64,000 nt of DNA from positions 124,001 through 188,000 of the forward strand of contig NOWV01000129.1 of assembly GCA_003344405.1 (NCBI GenBank), written 5' to 3'. Shown here piece after piece: positions 58,701-64,000 of this stretch (positions within the stretch are counted from its first letter, which is position 1; each line of letters opens with the position of its first letter). Both the position numbers and the translations under genes were made by a program. The notes below the pieces were generated by a model. It was not told the origin of the DNA and did not search any database. It saw only the letters and a list, made by a program, of their open reading frames with translations. The stretch is from Trichoplax sp. H2. Lineage: Eukaryota > Placozoa > Uniplacotomia > Trichoplacea.

Positions 58701-60330
58701 GGATATGATCTTACCTAGATCCCGGATATCATGCAATTTGTATGGTAGCGGATCCACAGCAGTCATCTTTCCAAGATGAAAGCTGCTTAAAAATTCGCTG
58801 CATGCTGGGAAGTTCTCCTGGCTTGAGCAAAATCTTCAGTTCCTAAAATCTGTATTTTATTCATAATTAGTCGTTTAGTTAAAAAATAACATCAGGCTAT
58901 TACAGAAAGTGATAGACAAGTACATCGCTAATATCCTATAGATTCGATTTTTTGAAATGCCAATTTATGGTTCCAAGAAAGCGAGGTAGCTTAAACTCTA
59001 TACAACATATTATTCTAGTAACTAATGGAAGGATTGAAAAGCATCTACGTTATTGTCAGCTTACGCGTATTTTTTGCTTTCGTGAAATTATTTGTTGCAA
59101 TCGTAATACTTAATTGAATAAATAGAATTAGGAGATTCAGGATACGAATTTACTTATCAAATTATAGTCGCAATGTGTGTTAACAGCAGCCAATGCTAAC
59201 AGAACCATTCTTGTTTCATTGTGATTTCAATATCATGGATTGCAATCTTTTAACCAGAGGCATAAACATAAACTACTTGCTCGTAAATTATTATCAGAAT
59301 TGCAAATTCTCAAATTTAATATACCTGTAACGATTATATTAACACAAAAAGAGGAGGAAGGGAAAGCATATGCATGATCATTTAGTCTATGATAGAATTA
59401 CTAAGTTTAAAGTTGCCTATTCATTTGTAGCGGTATTGTGAGCAGTCTTAATGCCTATTCTGCATTCAGGAAGGATATCAATTTTTAGGACGAAAAAAGA
59501 CAAAAATGTGGTCAAGATGAACAGGAATATAAATTATTTAACTTTAACTTCGATTCGATAGACGGTAATCATCGTGCACATGCTACGAAACAAACAAGTT
59601 TAAATTATTTCCTTTCAGTAATTAATGTCAACAGAATCATACAAAAATCCAGCACAATATCCGTATCATAAGCATTAAATGTCCTAAGCTACGAATAGTT
59701 AAAAGTACGAAAGGTTATGCGTTATTTATTTTGCTTATATTGTAATGATTGTTATAGTAACCGTATTATACAATGAAAAGTGTATAGTAGTTGGGATATA
59801 GTATTGCAAAAGTGTAACAAATATTCATCAGAAGACAAGGTATTTTATTCCTGATAGAATTAGTGATATTTTTGTATATTTTGTATAGTACTATTTATCA
59901 GATTTGCACAACATGATGTAACCATGCATTAATCCCCGAAAATACTTATATATGCCAAGGTAAGTCCAGATTCTTCGGTTATCATGGATTACTCTCCTGA
60001 CAAAGAATAAGGTAAAGTATGCTGCTCTTCTAGGTTGCTATTGTCAACTACTATTTTAGCTTAGATCTAGAACTACCCTTCTAAACTGCAATCACACAGA
60101 AAAACTTCACAACGTCGAGCTACTTCTACTTTAACGAATACGACCAATACTAAATACTCGGGCTACAAAAACAATTACTAACGGCCAACATTCGCAATTA
60201 CGAGTCAATGACAAAAGTTTTAGTCGACCTAATCTCTATATAGGCAAAAATCAAATACTTAATCTATACTACTCTTGAAGCTGCATTTGAACCGTGACAA
60301 CGGCATATAAATGCTTCATTTAAATCTATG
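55800..60330. other. gene-poor region, nothing recognised
   Basis: No exon chain or long frame was found. A TATA-like tgtatataaagtgagg near 56490 is followed by a C/T-rich stretch and may be promoter or LTR debris, but no boundaries could be set. The rest is AT-rich. Confidence 0.4.
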
Positions 60331-60344
60331 AAAATTATTACAGG

Positions 60345-61338
60345 CTTTTTTGCTCCTTACAATAGATTATTTTCCAATAAGGCCTTCAAAATTTAATATA
60401 TGGATTAGCAATTAATGGGATAAATTACCGATCATGAATTCTTTTAAATCTTTAATTTCTTCCTCGAAGGCAGTACTATCCACTTTTCAGCTATCTTCGT
60501 CATAGTTGCTGTCTTTCCTTTTGCTGCGCTATTGGCAAGGCTTATTATTCCCGGTTTATGTATCGAATAGATTTAATTGAAATCCGGAGGTTGCTAAAGT
60601 TCTAATTGAGCGTATATTAAGATATATTGTAAAATTAGGTATCCAAGCCAAGATCATGCCAACAGATTAAAGCGTATGGTGGACCCTGAGTAATGGATAT
60701 TATGGGGTTTATGATGACTATAATCGACCATTTATGACATTTTGTGATTTTTGGTCTGATCCAGGATATGTACGGACTCTAATTGAATCGCTATCTCGAG
60801 AAAATGCTAGAAAGAATAGCTATCGTCTAAATTTCTGTTATAATGTTCAACAACAGCTTGTTCATTAATTGGTTAGAAAATCTGCTGGATAAATCTACCA
60901 TGATGACCCTCGTTAACTTAACAGGGACAACGCATATTTGGGTTATATACAATTTTAATGCCGATAATTGACTTGGTTTGTCGAATCGTAGAAATTATTT
61001 GCGCATTGCATTTTGTCAGTACCCTAAATTTTAGAAACACTGGCCATACTGGCCAGTCGTACTGTACTATCATAGATTATATTAGCATTCGTGGCTACAG
61101 ATGCCAACAATGTAGTATTATTCTGATATTCGATGAAGAAATCAACTACTGTATGCATATTCAGACCCAATAAGCAAAACTAATATATGACAAATGGGTC
61201 GTTCTTGATGACAATGAACCTTGGGAAAACAACTTTGGTGATTATTTACACTATAATCCAAACTTCTCTTGCTCTTCTGCAAATTACACGACGAGTTATT
61301 GGATCAGTGGTGTATATATATACCCCACTACTTTATAG
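60345..61338 (+). pseudogene. frameshifted and stop-interrupted protein-coding relic, family unknown
   Basis: One frame from about 60347 reads FFAPYNRLFSNKAFK, then several stops, then a hydrophobic segment (HFSAIFVIVAVFPFAALLAR, about 60480-60540) like a membrane helix. A second frame, about 60580-60868, reads EVAKVLIERILRYIVKLG, a TAA, then WWTLSNGYYGVYDDYNRPFM and on to VQQQLVH stop. A third frame carries on from about 60840 with NWLENLLDKSTMM. The run at 61174-61338 (55 codons) contains WVVLDDNEPWENNFGDYLHY. Composition (Trp, Asp, Tyr, Asn rich) is protein-like across frames that shift, as in an old pseudogene of a membrane or extracellular protein. A multi-exon live gene is less likely, since stops fall inside the best segments. 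Confidence 0.4.
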
Positions 61339-62054
61339 TAACCAGGCTATTATTATCTCTATTTTCATTTCCTGACGAGGCAGGAAAAAATCTTAGTGTA
61401 TCATTTCATGCAATCAATAGCATAATTTGAAATAACTTATGTAAGCAATCATGACTATTATAGGGATGTTTATTTTACGTATACTCCCCAGGAATATTTA
61501 ACACAAGAAATTAATAATGATGAATTTTGACCCTATGGCTAAATCTAATCTTAACAATATTCGTTTCATTATTTTTTTTTTAATTATTCTACTTATGTGA
61601 TGCATCAAAGCTCATTTTTGTCGCCTTGAAACAATAAGACTGTTTTGATATGATATTACATTTTTGAAAATTTTTACGAAATGTATCTGTATTGTAAAAT
61701 TAAAGTGTTTGCTTTAGAATAACAAAAAGGAAGATGAAAATCGATTTTATTTTATACAGTAAAATTGCGCGTCTTACAAGGATGGTTCAAAGATATGATT
61801 ATTCAAGTTTTGTCACGTATAATACTGGAGTGATTAAGTTCTACTAACTAGTTCTGGTAACTTTGATCATTATTCTTCAACCCATTTTAGGGAGAAATTA
61901 GCAGAGGCCTGGCTACTGGATGGCTCAGCTGACAAGATATGTGTAAATAAAGGTTACTAATAAAGTAAAATACTATTGCTAGTGTTTCCATAGCTAATCT
62001 GAGGTACCCTTCACTTAATTTTCGCCATCGACATCGCTCGTTATTTTTTATATT

Positions 62055-62985
62055 TTACTTATTCCCCACTTTAAATTAAATCAATAGTAAACAATTCTTC
62101 TTATTTTTTAACTCTAAAAGATATGAATAACCTTTTAAAGTGTAGATTGATGAGGTTACTTAATTTGTATAGATGATGATAGATTAAAAGAGTTGATGTT
62201 AAATTACTATCTGTGATATATACCAATCACGAAATTCCAAATTTTAGAAAAATAAGGGCTTTATTGAATCTTATACAAAGATCAACTACACACAGCTCTA
62301 CTTTAGCTGAATACTACTACTAAAGACTTCTAGAACGAACTAACAGAATAATCTAAAGTTGCATGCTTTTATACTTTTCGTAGCATTCGCAGCTACAATC
62401 CGCATGGCAACCTTTTACCTTATTTTACACATAGTTAAATTATTCTTAGTAAGACTATTCTACTGCGGACCAACATTAATCTGATATGGATACGACTACA
62501 GTACTTACGTAGACATTATTCACACCAGCCAAAGTACAATGAATTTCGTGACCGGTATATATCACAACCGACTATATGTTTCATAAAGACTAGTGCAAAC
62601 TCCCGTCGCTTTACTGACGGTTTACGATAATGTGCTCATTTAACATCTTTTACGAGGTTCAGTAACTTTATACCGTACCGTATGCTCGGAATTAAGCCGA
62701 TTTTCATACTAATGAGATATTTGTTAAATTTAAAAGGAAAGGATGACATCGGTATATGAGATGCATATCCTTTATTTTCGATATATAAATCGCAGCTTGA
62801 CTCATTAATTATTTAATTTTACTTTTTTCTATCTAAAACAAAATCAATAATAAACAATTCTTATTATTTCTCAACCCTAATAGACGTAAATAATCTTTTG
62901 CAGGTCTGGATATATGAGGCTATTCAATTTATATGATATTTTGAAAGGTTGATATTAATTTAGTGTTGAGTATATTTTATAGCTT
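62055..62985. repeat. diverged tandem duplication (about 408-bp unit) split by an LTR-like insertion
   Basis: 62055-62211 and 62815-62985 share attttactt, aatcaata-taaacaattctt, ctaa-aga-gt/atgaataa-cttttt and atgaggct/ttact-aatttatat in the same order. The offset at acaattctt is 763 bp. Removing the 355-bp element at 62212-62566 leaves a unit of about 408 bp. The first copy breaks exactly where that element begins. Confidence 0.55.
62212..62566 (-). mobile_element. LTR-like element with 26-bp inverted ends
   Basis: The left end, tgtgatatataccaatcacg (62212 on), is matched by the reverse complement of the right end (gaatttcgtgaccggtatat up to 62566), with two mismatches in 26 bp. The ends are TG...CA. 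On the minus strand a TATAAAAG box is followed by AATAAA (plus-strand TTTATT at 62270-62275), the order found in an LTR. No target duplication is visible (ctatc against accga), so it may be one end of a lost element or a non-autonomous inverted-repeat element. Confidence 0.5.
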
Positions 62986-64000
62986 ACAAATACACACAAT
63001 TGACCGAGATTACAGATTTTGTATTTTAATATTAGATAAGATGTTTCAGCTAGTAAATAGGTTAAGGTAGCACATGAAATTAAGCTGATTTGCATATTAA
63101 AAGATCTTTGCTATCTTTAAAAGAAAAAAATATTAAGATTTTATCCTTGTTAACGATTAATATCGGAATATGGATGAAAAATTTCAAATTCAATTTTGAA
63201 GCATATACTATAATCGATGTCATATCAGTATTTGATCCTGATCAATTTAAAAATTACATACGTGCCCAAATAGTTAAAAAATCTATTATTTTTTATTAAG
63301 GTAGTACGCAATTTAATTATATAAATATCTAAAATTGATTAATTTTTAGTAAAATTGATCAGTGCATTTATTTGGTAGAAATAGAAATATTAGCTAGAAA
63401 ATAAAACAATATTATTGGGTATTTCTAGCCATACAACTGCTTTAAAGTCTAGAAATATTGATACCTATGTGGTATGATATTAAATATTTGATTTAAATTT
63501 GACCTTTGAAGGGATTCATTTTAGTATTTAGTGTATATTAACTACAGTAAATAATTAACTAGCAAGGTTGTAATGAAAGATTATCTACAAAATTCATGTT
63601 CTGTACCATGAAAGACTGCATTCAGCGCTATTATTGGACAAGTAAGTGGATTTGAAAGTTTAGAATTTACCATAATTATTATGGAATGGCTCGATATTAT
63701 AAACGAGTCTGTCGTGCATTAAGGTTTCACTATTAATAAATAAAATTAATGATTAATGAAGTGAACTTTTAGAATTGTCTGAAATTTATCGCATTCAATA
63801 CTAGACATGCCTATAATTATGCTGGCATGTTCTGTATTGCGTAAAGGTAGATGATCAGGTGAGGCAACGATTAAAGTCCAATCGATAAATAAATAAGAGC
63901 ATGTAAATGTTAGTAACAGATTAAAATAATTTTCGTTGGCAAGAAAAGAAATATGAAAGATTTTGTTTTAAGGAATACCTACTGTGATATTAGTAGAAGC
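62986..64000. other. no gene recognised
   Basis: AT-rich sequence. The 69-codon frame at 63090-63299 is Lys/Ile/Phe-rich without a family pattern and is not called. Confidence 0.45.

Noticed and set aside
60345-61338. Dual oxidase maturation factor gene
   Set aside because: A membrane helix and a VNLTGT word gave a passing resemblance, but the order and the rest of the sequence do not fit.

Overview
This window is nuclear DNA of an animal, most likely a placozoan (Trichoplax-like). Four things point there. The DNA is AT-rich. The genes are split into many short exons (23-260 bp) by mostly short GT-AG introns. The gene set is metazoan (WWOX, a WD40-bearing ATG16L, TRAPPC1, PIN4, DTYMK, a membrane-type aminopeptidase P, a single-exon rhodopsin-class GPCR). 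The proteins are close in length to the human ones. No bacterial operons, ribosome binding sites, CRISPR arrays, rRNA or tRNA genes were seen. I rebuilt the exon chains by hand from splice sites, phase continuity and remembered family patterns, so exon ends are predictions.

Layout. 0-3.4 kb: degenerate tandem repeats and a GTAC-rich palindromic cluster. 3.5-5.9 kb (+): TRAPPC1, complete, with a repeat array in intron 1. 6.9-9.5 kb (-): a six-exon coiled-coil protein whose C-terminus resembles the monopolin Csm1/Pcs1 domain. It is convergent with TRAPPC1 and divergent from WWOX. 9.5-10.6 kb: shared promoter region with a dense GTAC array and a perfect 63-bp duplication. 10.6-14.6 kb (+): WWOX, nine exons, 414 residues. 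14.9-15.9 kb (-): a weak candidate gene. 16.2-22.9 kb (-): ATG16L1-like gene, 22 exons, 551 residues. 23.2-24.6 kb: a tandem array of about 210-bp units with an A/B higher-order pattern. 24.9-27.2 kb: PIN4 (+), with a candidate antisense gene whose intron would contain PIN4 exon 1. 28.6-30.9 kb: repeats, a degraded copy of a GPCR tail, and the intact GPCR (-).

31-43 kb is a gene-poor region. It holds two solo LTRs of one family in opposite orientation, each with its own perfect 5-bp target duplication, a possible older LTR, and a 118-bp tandem repeat. 44.6-51.1 kb (+): aminopeptidase P, at least 23 exons. 52.0-55.0 kb (-): thymidylate kinase, five exons, with an upstream in-frame extension that looks like a mitochondrial presequence. 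55-64 kb is again gene-poor: a hairpin, a frameshifted protein-coding relic and an LTR-like element with long inverted ends.

The genes do not form one pathway. They are housekeeping functions (vesicle tethering, autophagy, nucleotide supply, peptide trimming, prolyl isomerisation, chromosome biology) packed head-to-head and tail-to-tail in clusters separated by repeat-rich gaps. The most notable items are the Csm1/Pcs1-like protein in an animal, the ATG16L with two candidate GC-AG introns and no FIP200/WIPI2-binding linker, the GTAC palindrome arrays beside promoters, and the paired solo LTRs.
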